From Papaver somniferum (Eukaryota; Streptophyta; Magnoliopsida; Ranunculales; Papaveraceae): 64,000 nucleotides of DNA. This document shows positions 23,440 to 34,619 of the stretch, in pieces (within the stretch, counting starts at the first letter, position 1; every line of letters begins with the position of its first letter). The translations under genes and the position numbers were made by a program. The notes beneath the pieces were generated by a model that was not told the origin of the DNA, searched no databases, and was given only the letters and a program-made list of their open reading frames with translations. The stretch is from NCBI RefSeq assembly GCF_003573695.1, contig NC_039359.1:154248210-154312209 (forward strand). The letters run 5' to 3'.

Positions 23440-24301
23440 TGTGTTGTACTTTTTTTCCCTTCGATCGAGAATAGCTTTTCCCAAAGGGTTTTGTTACTCG
23501 ACAAGGTTTTTAGCGAGACAACACTTAGAAACATCAAGTATGTTGAATGTTGAAGACATAAAGATCGCGTTGATATTATTGAAAAAATCTAAATCAAAGA
23601 AATGATGGAGATAGTTTGTTAAGCAACGTAACTTCCAGAATCAACAACAGGGTCTTATAAACATTCAAGTCACCAAAGTAATGTGTGATCAACTCCTTTT
23701 GACTGCAGTAGACTAATGAAAATTGTCTGACATCAGGGGGACAATCTAATGGTGTGTTGAACTCTTTTCCTTCATCGAGATTACTTTTCCCCGCAGGGTT
23801 TTTTTACTCGGCAAGGTTTTTAATGAGACAACAACAAATACCGGGAATACAATTTCCCAGCTAAGGCTATTGTCTCTCTCAAGAGAATTTTCTTTCTTAG
23901 GAGTAGTGAAGCAACTAGTCAACATCAATGGATCAAAGTGATCATCTGCAAAATATCACCTTTACTTTCATCTTCCACGTTGTACTCTTTTCCCTTCGTC
24001 AAGGTTTTATCCCACTGGGTTTTCCTTGTTAAGGTTTTAATGAGGCAACGTATACGCATCCAACTATGTTCTAAGTTTAATTAATATTGTATTCTTTTTC
24101 TTTAGTTCAGGTTTTGTCCCTCAGGGGTTTTCCTAACGAAGTTTTAACGAGGCAAATAACTTAGACTCGTAGATCTTTGAAGATCGTATTGCATGTGATG
24201 AACTACATGTAAAATACAATACAACATGTGAAGTACTACATGTGAAGAGCTGTACCAAGGTATTTTCCCACTAGGTTTTTCCTTGTTAAAGTTTTGATGG
24301 A
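23440..24301 (+). repeat. Degenerate repeats in the 3' internal region of the Copia element
   Basis: Five copies (about 23440, 23759, 23980, 24088 and 24258) of a roughly 70-bp motif: TGTACTCTTTTCCCTTCG...GGTTTT.TCCCACTGGGTTTT...AAGGTTTTAA.GAGGCAAC. They lie between RNase H and the right LTR. Similar motifs are common in this position in plant Copia elements; a function is not known to me. Confidence 0.75.
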
Positions 24302-24417
24302 GAAATTGTCTTCGACAAAATAGTCATCAAGAAGAGAACTACATTTGAAGACCTACATCCGGAGCAATGTATGTGAAGTACTGAATATGAAGTTCTATTG
24401 AACCGCACAAGGGGGAG

Positions 24418-24576
24418 TGTTGTAGGGCTTTCGCCCATGGATGTGCTGCCCAATATTGTATTTATGGCTATATTCTTATTGTATATAAAGGACTGTATCC
24501 ATGTAACACATATGATCTCTAATGTATAGAATCTCCTTCTCTTTGTACCTCTTTATCTTTCCCATCCACTAAAACA
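24418..24576 (+). repeat. Right LTR of the Copia element
   Basis: 159 bp, TG...CA, with about half a dozen substitutions and one 17-bp indel relative to the left LTR. The long shared end (from ACACATATGATC onward) is identical. Confidence 0.92.
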
Positions 24577-24653
24577 TCTTTTGTTTTTTCAAAATAAAGA
24601 CGGAAGATATTTTTTTTCACAAAATTGGTCAAAAGGACCAATTGCAACAAATC

Positions 24654-24747
24654 CTGGGTGAAATATATTCTTAGGTTTAGATACTGTTCATATAGCTAAA
24701 AAACAGAAAAATACTGTTCATTTAGCCAAAATGGATATTTCACCCAG
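24654..24747. mobile_element. 94-bp foldback element
   Basis: The ends CTGGGTGAAATAT (24654-24666) and ATATTTCACCCAG (24735-24747) are perfect 13-bp inverted repeats. Inside is a direct repeat of ATACTGTTCAT.TAGC.AAAA. It is probably a MITE; no target duplication was fixed. Confidence 0.6.
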
Positions 24748-24837
24748 AATCTTTTTTATTTATTAACCTGAAGAGACAAATATTTCCCTATCTTCTACAA
24801 ATGTTTACATCGTTGGGTTAGTAAAGGTTGGAAAAAA

Positions 24838-25050
24838 AAACAGAGTACTACTACTACCAAAAACAAAGTACTACAAAAAAAAAACAGAGTGGTACAAAAA
24901 TCAGAGTACTACTACCACAACAGAGTACTACAAAAAAAAACAAAGTACTACAAAAAAAACAGAGTTCCAACTTCTTATGCTTCTTCCACTCCTTCCTCTG
25001 GAAGAACAAAAATTGAAAAAAAAAACAGAGCAAAAAACAGAGTACACCTC
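24838..25050. repeat. Simple repeat of (A)CAGAGTACTAC and poly-A
   Basis: Low-complexity array of CAGAGTACTAC / CAAAGTACTAC units separated by A runs. Not coding. Confidence 0.85.
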
Positions 25051-26188
25051 TTTTATTTGATATATGCTTATTCAGGATAAAACACACATACATGGGAACT
25101 ACCTACCATAATATGAGATTCAAGAGCATGACTCAGCCACATCAATCTCTGCAAGGAAGAAAAAAAGAGCATCACCGGCGAACAATACCGCACACCACCT
25201 GTTCGTTTATGTCTTTCTAACTGAAATAGGGTTAGTATTTTCATCTCTAATCACAGATGCCTCTGGGATCACTACAGATTAGATATAGAAATACTAACAC
25301 ATATCAATTGGGAGTGGACATATGAATCACGTTGGAAACGGAATGCGAACATCCCCAGCTTAAGTGCAGATATTTCAAAGATCATCTTCATTTCCCTGCA
25401 ACAGAAATATGCAAAAGTTAAAAATATATCAGTGACCCTATAAGAGATTTCCGAGAGGCATAGTCTGTAAGAAAAATGGTGAGCATATTAAAGAAAAAGA
25501 GAAAATCAAAAACACCTGGAAATTAACTTTACATAAAAAAACCCTGAAGATTATCTATTGGATTCCTTTGGGTGGGATTTAGTTGGGGAATATAATCCTA
25601 ACTGAAGACAGAAACCCCTATCATCGATTTTAACCTTATCAATTTCAATAACAACAAATTTTTAATGAGTCAAATACCTCTAAACTCAAAAGCTTAATCG
25701 AAACTTTGGATTTTAAATTTTATAGCTAGGGTTTGACGAACCTTTACATCAACAACAACAACAATGAAATTAGGTAGATACAATCTTTTAAGAGGCTTGA
25801 TCTTTTCTCTGCAAGTGTCAAAGCACACACACCAGAACTCATTGCCCCATTATTGTAGCTTCTCTGGTAGCAACACCAGCAACAACTCTGCAACCACCAC
25901 TGACAAACATAAGCTAAGAGCAGTAACATATGTATGTCTAAACTCTAAACCAAAATTATATACTAACAAATATATATGCAAGCGGTAAGCATTATTTTAC
26001 AGCAAGTGAATGCAACAAAGACTGAAATTATGAATCTCATTTGTAGCGGCAGTACTGTCAGGACAATGAACACTTTTCCTAGTGGTAGTAAGATAATCCG
26101 CATAAATTGTCGTTAAGAAAGTAGGACTTGTAACGAACCATAAAGTATTAAGGTACATAAGAGTATAGAAAGTCAGTCAATAAAACAT
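25051..26188. other. Unassigned region left of the GATGAAAC array
   Basis: AT-rich with short frames only. I recognise no protein domain, tRNA or terminal repeat here. Confidence 0.4.
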
Positions 26189-27180
26189 GATGAAACTGGT
26201 TTCATCCCAGCCTAAATATCGATGAAACCAAATTTAACTAAATTTAAAACAGGATGTAACTGGTTTCATTCTAGTTTAAACATGGGTGAAAACAAATTCA
26301 AAAATTTTTAAAACACGATGAAACTAGTTTCATCCCAGCCTAAATATCGATGAAACCAAATTCAACCAAATTTAAAACATGATGTAAATGGTTTCATCCT
26401 AGTTTAAAATGGGTGAAACCAAATTCAACTCAATTTAATATAGGATGAAACCCAGTTTCATCCTTGTTTATAGTAGGATGAAACCAAATTCCATCCTTTG
26501 GTTCTTTACATCTATCTATGTGGTTAGTGTATATACAAGATTTTGCAGTCTCTTTACCTCTTCATGTAAACAGGTTGCCATCAAACTCGAAGTAGCGATA
26601 ATCTATACGGAAAACAAGAACAATGAGACGAAAATTAAGTTACTGCTCTTAGCTTATGTTTCTTCCAAAGGAAACACAAGATGAAAACAAGAACAATCAA
26701 ACCAAATCTGCTCTAACGACATGTCAATAGTGGGCAACACAAGATGAAACCGTGTTTCCTCCAAAGGCAACACATGATGAAACCAGAATCATCCAGTGGA
26801 AGCAGATGCTGGAACCGGAAAATGCATCGGAACGTGTACTAAGATGAGAAATATTCAACAGAAACTCAATTGCATCATATTTTACACTACTATGCAAACA
26901 AATTCACAAAATGCAAATTAGTGTGTTTACAGATCGATACATTAACAAGAAAATTGACATATACATTTCACATTTATAAAAAATGAAACCAGTTTCGTTC
27001 TAGTTTACATAGAAATAAAACCAGCTTTATCATGTTATTGAACAAGAACTCTTACCTAAAAGGAAAATAAAAATGAGTATATCCACATTTCCAGAAGAAA
27101 AAAAAAATCAATCAATTTACACATTAAAACAGGATGAAACTAAGTTCATCTCAGTTTAAAGCTGGATGAAATCATATTCA
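26189..27180. repeat. Palindrome array GATGAAAC/GTTTCATC
   Basis: Repeated units such as GATGAAACTGGTTTCATC (26189), AGGATGTAACTGGTTTCATT, CACGATGAAACTAGTTTCATC and GGATGAAACCCAGTTTCATCC, spaced about 35-75 bp and joined by CAGCCTAAATAT/CTAGTTTAAA linkers. The dense part is 26189-26490; scattered copies continue near 26740, 26775, 26985 and 27135. The style is the same as the arrays in the two MULEs but the motif is different. No transposase lies next to it. Confidence 0.85.
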
Positions 27181-27221
27181 AGACCCAATTGACATGAACT
27201 GAAGAGAAATGCTACACTGAC

Positions 27222-27322
27222 CTCTTGATATTAGTTGGAGATGGCTCAGGGACGACTGCCTCCATATAAGCCTCAGTTAACTCCTGCTTGATTTTAGCTA
27301 TCCGAGGAGCTTTAAAAGCCAT
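27222..27322 (-). CDS. Possible first exon of an unrecognised gene
   Basis: On minus, an ATG at 27322 opens MAFKAPRIAKIKQELTEAYM and continues 33 codons to an AG|GTCAGT donor-like site at 27222. The stretch is not low-complexity and its amphipathic composition looks protein-like, but I recognise no family. Downstream exons were not found; the sequence to the left is the GATGAAAC array, which would be intronic. It may be a captured gene fragment or chance. Confidence 0.25.
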
Positions 27323-27404
27323 AGACACCCTTTGAAATGAAACAATCACAACACAAACATACAACACCAATGCCCCAATTCTCTTTGGTTGTTCTTTTTT
27401 GTGG

Positions 27405-27524
27405 ATTGAGAAATAGAGATAGATTTGATTGGTGGTATGAGAATTTTGAAGAAACTGAAAGTGGGTTGAGAAATAGAGATAGATTTGATTGGTGGTATGA
27501 GAATTTTGAAGAAACTGAAATTGG
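27405..27524. repeat. Perfect 60-bp tandem duplication
   Basis: 27405-27464 and 27465-27524 are identical 60-bp copies apart from the last few bases (AAAGTGGG against AAATTGGG). The unit starts TTGAGAAATAGAGATAG. 60 bp keeps any frame, but no supported gene crosses it. Confidence 0.93.
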
Positions 27525-28661
27525 GTTTTGTCTGTAATGGATAGTAAGAATAGCAAATTGGTGGAGCTGGTTGTGGTGGTGAAGTTTTTTTGAAGAGGGA
27601 GTTTGATTTTCCGCGGTGTTGATGGCGACGATGGAGAATGAGAGCTGGTTTCAGATCTGTTTTATGTTCAGGGTGACGAAGAAGACGAGGGAAGAAATGG
27701 GTTTTCTGTGATATGAAGAGCAGTAACGTAAACTCAATATTTAAAGATTCCTTTAGACATTTGGCCCAGGCCGAATCCTAACTTTCCATATGGCCCAGGA
27801 AACATCCAATTTTGGTTTATAGCCCATTTTCTGGATATATTATTGATCAACAATATTGGTCATATTACTTTCTTGTATATTTTGGTTCAGTATTTGATGT
27901 AAGCAGATACTGCGGGAGTAGTTCATCAACGCACAAGTGAGATAAGTAATCATTAGTTATTTTTTGGAGAAAAATAGTTGGTACAAAACAGTCTAACATG
28001 TGCTCATTAGTTACGACTCATTCAATTAGGTACAAGATAGTCGTTTATTTGTATCATCGATCACTCAAAGGTCTTACTACCATACTGTGGTGACATGCAT
28101 AAGTTTTGCTTACTACTTCCGTGGAAGACCGGAATAATGGTGTGTTTGATGGTAGAATGTTGAGAATAGGAAAATCATACTTTAGATGTGTTTGAATAGT
28201 TCCATTTGTAAAGGGTTTGGGCCTATGTAACCATAATCATCAAATAAAAAAAAAGAAGAAGAAAAATCACAGTTGCAGTGAAAAAGATGAGCATTGTGGT
28301 CGGTGCAGTAATATTAATGTCATGTCTTGGAAGTTAAGAAGCAATTATGTAGATATTTTTAATCAACTATGTCATTTTACCTGATTTAAAATAAACTAAA
28401 AAATATTAAAAAAAAATTCTTATTTTGGAGTATAATTTAAGATAAGTTTCTCGGCCAATATACATGCCAAATAATTCAATCCAGATGTAAGGATCTACCT
28501 TCTCCGTCGGATATCTTCAAGCAACATAGTGGAAGGTGTTCTAAATAACACCAATTTTTCCATGGCACCGTATTTACTTACTCACGACATATTCATGTTA
28601 ACCATAAAAGGATTTACCATTTTCCTTGAAGATTATAATTGCCCATATTGGTATTATTACC
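27525..28661. other. Intergenic, nothing recognised
   Basis: 27560-27720 is GA-rich with several short frames and could be a leader of the possible minus-strand gene at 27322. The rest is AT-rich with no coding signal. Confidence 0.4.
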
Positions 28662-29249
28662 TGTTGGAGAATAACAATTAAAAATTAATCAATCAACTAA
28701 ATAATATAAGAGGCACTTATCTGATTTTTTGTGTGTTCTCCTTAATCAACTGTTAATGTCTTGAACATCCTGCTAAACACCATGGAAACAAGAAAACGGT
28801 AATGGTAGATTGAGGCGCATGTTCAACATACTGTCCTTAAGACAAGAATGCCCGGCTACACTCTGAAAAAGATGATGCTATAGCCCTACGGATACATCTG
28901 CCTCCAAGATACAACAATCTTAACAAGCTTGAATAGCACATTCAAACTTGTTCTTCTAGAACTTGGCAGCGGAAAACTCACGAATCGTTAGCACTTAAAA
29001 CCCTCGTATCAAACATCGAAAAACGAAGAAGAAGTACTCAACCCCAGGGGGATATGAGAGAGGTTTTTTCTTTATATATCGGCATCAAAAAGAGGTTCTT
29101 CATGTATAAAACCCTAACCCAAATCCAAAAAATATATGGTAAACTTATCCCGTAAAAAACTAAGAGATAAATTTGGAAGGTGTTTTTATTTTTGGAAAAA
29201 CCTTTTTATTAGTAATTTTTATTCACATAAAACTGTATTTTTTCCAACA
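28662..29249 (-). repeat. 3' LTR of the minus-strand Copia element
   Basis: 588 bp. Minus-strand TATATAAAG near 29070-29080 is the likely LTR promoter. The inverted ends are TGTTGGA...TCCAACA. Confidence 0.82.
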
Positions 29250-29819
29250 ATCCCCCACATGAATAAAAATACGATAAAACACGGAAAATAAGAAATATCA
29301 CGAATAGGCATAGGTGTCCATAAGGTCTTGAACCTTTGCTTAGTGAGAGGTTACCTGAACTACTTATTAGCCACTGTCCATTAGGTCTTGAACTGTCTAA
29401 CATTTGGTGTAACTCGCGATAACAACCACACATGATATCTCCAAGGTTGCTGCCAAGCTCCGCCGTTGTGTCCATTTTGGCCCTGGACGTCTTGTTTCTC
29501 AGAATGCTCTAGAGAATCATCTCATATTCTCATAGAAAGCGACCCACTTCCTCATTCAGATAGGTGAGTTCCATTAAGAGTGTTCACTGCTACACCCCAC
29601 TTCAATCTTAAATTGAAACTATGGAACTCATTAAGAATTATTAAAAGTCATCCTTCACATGCAGTCACACTATCACATCTACACCATAAGGAAGGGACAT
29701 AGAATATAATTCTCTGATAGTGTTTACCTTTACCCGCCATAAATTAGTTGTCTCATGCGAAACCTTGATCTTGGGATCTCCAGACAGCAAGGTTGAGTAT
29801 CCTTTATGGCAAGTTTATT

Positions 29820-29900
29820 TTATATGAGCCTTAAGTCCCACTTCCCCCTCGATGTATAATTACGAACTATCTCTTTAGAAAATCCTTTCGTCAAAGGACC
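29820..29900 (-). pseudogene. Copia pol C-terminal tail (end of RNase H)
   Basis: On minus the codons read GPLTKGFSKEIVRNYTSRG followed by KWDLRLI and TAA. DPLTKGL...SRGMGL is the conserved end of Copia pol. Upstream pol sequence is too decayed to follow. The fragment fixes the strand of the element. Confidence 0.82.
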
Positions 29901-31888
29901 ACTAATTTTTCTGTTGACTTCCCTAAGTCTGTGAGTTTCTCTTTTGACTTTACATGTCTACTGAGACCTCTTTTTGACTTCACGAATCAACTAAAATTAC
30001 TTCATTAAAGAGTATATTTATCTTACCGAATTGGCCTTCTCCGAGTATGTCTAGACTTTGTCATTGCTCATTTACTTTAGACTCACATAGTCAATTGAGT
30101 TTCTGCAATGATGGCCACAGGCTTCGGTCACAGAGGAATATCTTCTAAGAAGCATCTTAGTAATCATTCGTCTTCCTCTTATGCTTGAATTAAAGCAAAC
30201 GAACTTTGATTTCTTCAATATACAAGTTCATCTTGTCTGTTTTAAGGACTTCCTTAGACAGACACTCCTTAAGAGGATACACACATAGGCTAAGATTTAT
30301 CCATAGCCTGAAACAACAACATCTCTTAAGGTCAGTACAACATGTATTACATACACAATTTAAGATGTACCTCAAGTATCGCAAATCTCTAATCAGATCA
30401 TCTCAGTAATTCTCTTGAGATACAAGAGTATTTGTATACACCTGATATACTGCACATTTACAACACACATTAAATGCATCGAGTTTGAAAAAGACCATTT
30501 CCTTCAGAATATATTCTGGTTCCCTTCGATCCTTTAGATCAAATCAACCAATTGGTCTTTCAGTCAAGTCGTAAATATCACATATTTCATAGGTGGTTGT
30601 AAAGCATATAAAAAATACATGTACTATTCAGTAGTACATTCTTTACATCTTCCTCAAGATTAATGTTAGTGCAATATATATCACATATGTGAAATTACAT
30701 ATGTACCTCATGCATTCCAATCTCTGATCCTTTAGTCAGAGCATCCCTGTGATTTCCCAGGTTGAACGCGGATGCAAATCTGTTTTACAGCACATACTAA
30801 ACGCGTTAGACAGAAACTATATCCTCAAAATTTATTTTGGTTACCTACTGATCCTTTAGACCACTTCAACCGGATAATAGTTTCCTGTCAAATCTTAAAC
30901 AACAACGATTTATTAGTAGATGTAAAACAGTTATATGTTTGTCACATCACAAGATTTCATCACATCCCAAAATATCATAATAGAAACATGTGGTACGATA
31001 AGTATCTAGGTTTATACATATTTGTATAATATGGTTATATCAGATACATTTCATATTTCCAAAACTTGTAGTTTGTCCCACAACCATTAAGAATACTTTC
31101 TCCACATCTACTTATGTATCATTACCTAAGTCAAGTGTTCCTTTTGGGAACAACAAGGTGCACTAGCCTACAGATGCACAAGCAACTCAACTGGCCAAAA
31201 TGCCTTGAATTCGTCCAAGTATGACTACGGCCAAATGTCCCCCCACATTTTAGTATTTCTAGTAAGTTTAAAATGGAAACTAGGATAGTAAACCAACATG
31301 ATAAACCAACCCTCTTCTCTTTTAGATGAAATTCCCAGCATATTTTAGAATGTTCTTATTCTACATTCTCATTATAAAGGTATACTACCAATATAGTTTT
31401 CAATGCAAATCTCATACAAGACTTGTATTAGGAATGATAACTAACCCTGAGTATCAATTTCTACTCCAAGAAGAGATTTACCTAATCAAAGATATATCTC
31501 AAGATGTGGGTTGGTACCTGAAACGAGTTCCACTGTACCTTTTCATAATTATTTGAAGGAGATGATTGCTGCATAATACTCACTAGTACCGTCACGGATG
31601 CTTTTGTTGGTAGAGCACGCACTTCGTTTCACAAAATCTAGTGTTCCAGTTCCACATCTATCGCCTCATCTTTGTAGGAAAGTTGTTTACCTTCCTGGAC
31701 TTGAACAATTTGTTTGATGACTAATCTTTGACACGAGATTGGCGGCGTCTCAGGATAGCATGATATTTCTAAGCATTAACATATAATGTGCTCTTCAACA
31801 TGATTCAATCTTCATATGAAAAAAAACAATTTTGTAGTACGGATCTGGGTAAGGATATGCTCGTCCAGCAGCATGTCCGTCTTAATAG
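29901..31888 (-). other. Decayed interior of the minus-strand Copia element
   Basis: Expected to be pol, but only short frames remain and I could not identify RT or integrase motifs by eye. Confidence 0.5.
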
Positions 31889-32545
31889 TTAGGAGGCATC
31901 ATATACTCCACCCAAGATGATGCCACGCCAGGATGTAAGATTCCAGGTACTGGGGTGTCCAATATGTTGATGGTTACCTCCGCCGTGGGGATGCTCAACT
32001 GGATTCATAGCCACACCGCGAACCTTAGGCCAGCTGTTCCTCTTCACTTTGAACTTGTGGTATTCATTTCCAGCTTTGAGTGGGGGCTTCTCAGTCCTAC
32101 CTCCACCAGCAACTTGGACAATCATAGCACGAACCACTCGGTACAATCTTCTTAGCACCAGAAGGAAGCTTGATTCTCTATCTCCCACTTTATACTCAAC
32201 GTTGCAAACAACAACTCCTTCAGGAATTGATCTCAATGGCAAAACATTACCAACCATCAAACCAACTTTCTTCCCGCAGTACAAAAACTGACCAGTGTAC
32301 ATACCCTCAGCCGCAACGAACAACTCCTTCTGATGCTTGTACCTGAATGGATGACGGAAGGTAACTCTAGCTAATGGTACACCACTTCCTGGATCATGAA
32401 TGATTTCAGTAATTACACCTTTCAAGTAACCATTCCTTTCACCAAAATCCAAGCTCCTGAATTTTGCAGCTCCCTTACGATGATGAGTATGTGATCTGAA
32501 TATAGATCCAGCTCCCTTACGCTGAGCTTTGATAACTCTACCCAT
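31889..32545 (-). pseudogene. RPL8: Ribosomal protein L8 (uL2) processed pseudogene
   Basis: Starts [20 protein letters not shown] and follows cytosolic uL2/L8 closely: [45 protein letters not shown], then [20 protein letters not shown]. It has no intron over 650 bp. After VGDR about 30 residues are missing, and the next 16 codons are out of frame (the true frame would read [14 protein letters not shown]). The frame then returns at RAMI. After HIGHPST the normal C-terminus is replaced by unrelated residues and a stop. 218 residues against about 258-261 for the family. It lies inside the minus-strand Copia element in the same orientation. Confidence 0.92.
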
Positions 32546-33740
32546 CTCTCTCGATCGGTCGGCGTTCTTCTCTTAGTGTTTCAAAACTCCCCAAATACTT
32601 CCGCGGACAGTCTGGTTACCGTGAGAACTAATTTCTTCTGAGTTTCAAACTCGGTCAGATCTGCATTTTCTTTCCCTGTCTCTAACTTTGTTCATAGCTC
32701 AGCTTCTCGTCACTGCCAAACAACAGTTTCCTCCTTCCTTCACTGCTAACAGCCAACAATCCCTTTAGCTCAAACTTATACTACCAGACCTTCACTTCCA
32801 TTAATCATCCCATCACAACTCCATCAACAGCCACTTATAATGACCGCCAACACATACTGATGCTCTGAGGCACCATCGTTTATAAACTGAGACTCTCCAA
32901 ACAGAGCTTCTCCTATCTTCTCCATCAACTCCGATGGTTACAGTTCTTGTGCGCATTCCTGTATGCCACCTGTTGTACCTGAATGGACTCCATAGAAGTG
33001 AAGGAAACAAGAAGCACTCTTGCTTCTGCAAATACCAGCTCATTCCATTCTTCATATGTCATCTCTTTAGCATGTGTATAAAGTCAGAACCCTCGTGTAG
33101 GTACTGGACAGGATGATAGCTTGTTGATGTCATCTTTACTCACTGGTATTAAGTTGTGAAGGTACCATACGTGGTAGCTTTCTGCTGACCAAAAGTTGAA
33201 CACCTGATTTAAGATCATGAGACTGATCAGAACTGGACTTATGACGCACCATTCAACCAACACAAATTAAATTTATGGTTTCAACTTTCAAATTGGTATG
33301 ACTATATACAGTTTCTCATAAGCCAGGTACCAAACAACTATGTGACAAAGATTTTAGCTTTTACTTTATCTCATGGTATGATGTTTTATGAGTCTGATAA
33401 GGATTACATCACATGCTTGGAGATATCAATATTGGTTTTGAATTAATCTTTTGTCCAGTAGACTGAATACTAATTCATAATCAATTATGTAATGCATATA
33501 AACTCAATCTTTTACATAATAATAAAGTTTCAACTCTAGCTCGATTCCATGTCTTGCTGATACACATATATAATCTACAAACCATGCACAAACTAATCAA
33601 TCATGGATTCATCACGGTCAAACAACAATAAGGTGATAAACCGACCAATATTCCGTGAACAACACCCAACTTCACTACCCTAGTTATTAAACCAATTCCG
33701 TTATTATAATTGTTATTGAAAAGATATCTTGTCTTAAGAT
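32546..33740 (-). other. Interior of the Copia element upstream of the RPL8 copy
   Basis: No recognised gene. On minus near 33020-33085 a short stretch reads MTYEEWNELV, faintly gag-like, but too short to call. 32546-32600 could be RPL8 leader sequence. Confidence 0.4.
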
Positions 33741-33868
33741 TGTTGGAGAATAACAATTAAAAATTAATCAATCAACTAAATAATATAAGAGGCACTTATC
33801 TGATTTTCTGTGTGTTCTCCTTAGTCAACTGTTAATGTCTTGAACATCCTTAGGGAAGTCAACAGAAA
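33741..33868 (-). repeat. Truncated 5' LTR joined to an inverted 20-bp fragment
   Basis: 33741-33849 matches 28662-28770 with two changes. Directly after it, 33849-33868 is the reverse complement of 29908-29927 from the other end of the same element. The LTR therefore ends at an inversion-type rearrangement junction. Confidence 0.88.
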
Positions 33869-34371
33869 TAGGGAAGTCAACGGCCATCTCCAAGAATAAA
33901 GATGGATATATCAATTCTTCTTAATATAAAAGAGAATAATTTTGCTGACAAGGCGACACCACAACAAACCTGACATTTCCTCCAATATAAGTAAGTCATG
34001 TGGAATCCATCTGCCACGAATGCTCCGTTCTGAAACGATACGATCTTTACGTAGGGTGTCTTTTCATTTAAGGTACCGCCTTATGTTAGTATAAATTGAC
34101 TAGAAGGTGCGTTTTTACTGTCTTTTGAATAAGACGAGTCCTACCAATAGTTACCCTATGGAAAGACACCGGTTGGTCATTATGTAAAGATATTACGAAA
34201 AGCCACTTCGGTTAGTTCTTTCCGGACCCTATACCAAAGACATGTCTTTTGGTAGATAGTTATCTCTATAAATACTCAACATTTTAGAAATCCAACACCA
34301 AATAACCAGCGACATATAAAAGTCCTCCAAGACCCAATTTGGTTTTTCATAAGCTTGCAATATGGGATACA
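33869..34371. other. Intergenic, nothing recognised
   Basis: No coding, RNA or mobile-element signal that I can support. Confidence 0.4.
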
Positions 34372-34619
34372 GATAACCAACAAGATGTAGCCGAGGAACA
34401 TCAAACAATCAGCGAAAAGGACTGACAGATCGACAGAAAATACTACAATGGAAACTGGGTGTTCAATCAATTCGAGATAACCAACAAGATGCGGCTGAGG
34501 AAAATCAAACAATCAGCAAAAAGGATGATCGTATGAGAAACATCCATTCATATTCATCGTCCATACTGACAGATCGGTAGAAAATACTACAATCGCAACT
34601 GGGTGCCCAATCTATTCAA
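34372..34619. repeat. Imperfect tandem duplication
   Basis: Copy 1 (34372-34475) and copy 2 (34476-34619) both begin GATAACCAACAAGATG and share CAAACAATCAGC, GACAGATCG.. and AGAAAATACTACAAT..AACTGGGTG. Copy 2 carries an extra block of about 40 bp. Confidence 0.85.

Larger units (their letters stand above)
17801..24576 (+). mobile_element. Copia-type LTR retrotransposon, complete but decayed, 6.8 kb
   Basis: Two LTRs (17801-17942 and 24418-24576) start TGTTGTAGGG and end CTAAAACA, flanked by the 5-bp duplication TCTTT (17796-17800 and 24577-24581). A polypurine tract AAGGGGGAG abuts the right LTR. Between them, frame-shifted fragments of integrase, reverse transcriptase and RNase H appear in Copia order. 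No long open frame survives, so the copy cannot move by itself. The gag region (17943-21000) is not recognisable and includes a GC-richer, repetitive part at 18370-18560. Confidence 0.92.
28662..33849 (-). mobile_element. Minus-strand Copia retrotransposon with truncated 5' LTR
   Basis: The 3' LTR (28662-29249) has TGTTGGA/TCCAACA ends. On the minus strand a polypurine tract GTGGGGGAT directly precedes it. The first 109 bp on plus recur at 33741-33849 with only two differences, the remains of the 5' LTR. The end of Copia pol (RNase H tail) is readable just inside the 3' LTR. The centre is decayed and includes an intronless RPL8 pseudogene. No full target duplication can be tested because the right LTR is cut. 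Confidence 0.85.

Noticed and set aside
25744..25988. Short Leu/Cys-rich frame on minus
   Set aside because: Low-complexity codons from a (CAA)n stretch; no family and no splice context.
31955..32291. Plus-strand frames over the RPL8 copy
   Set aside because: Antisense shadows of the RPL8 pseudogene.
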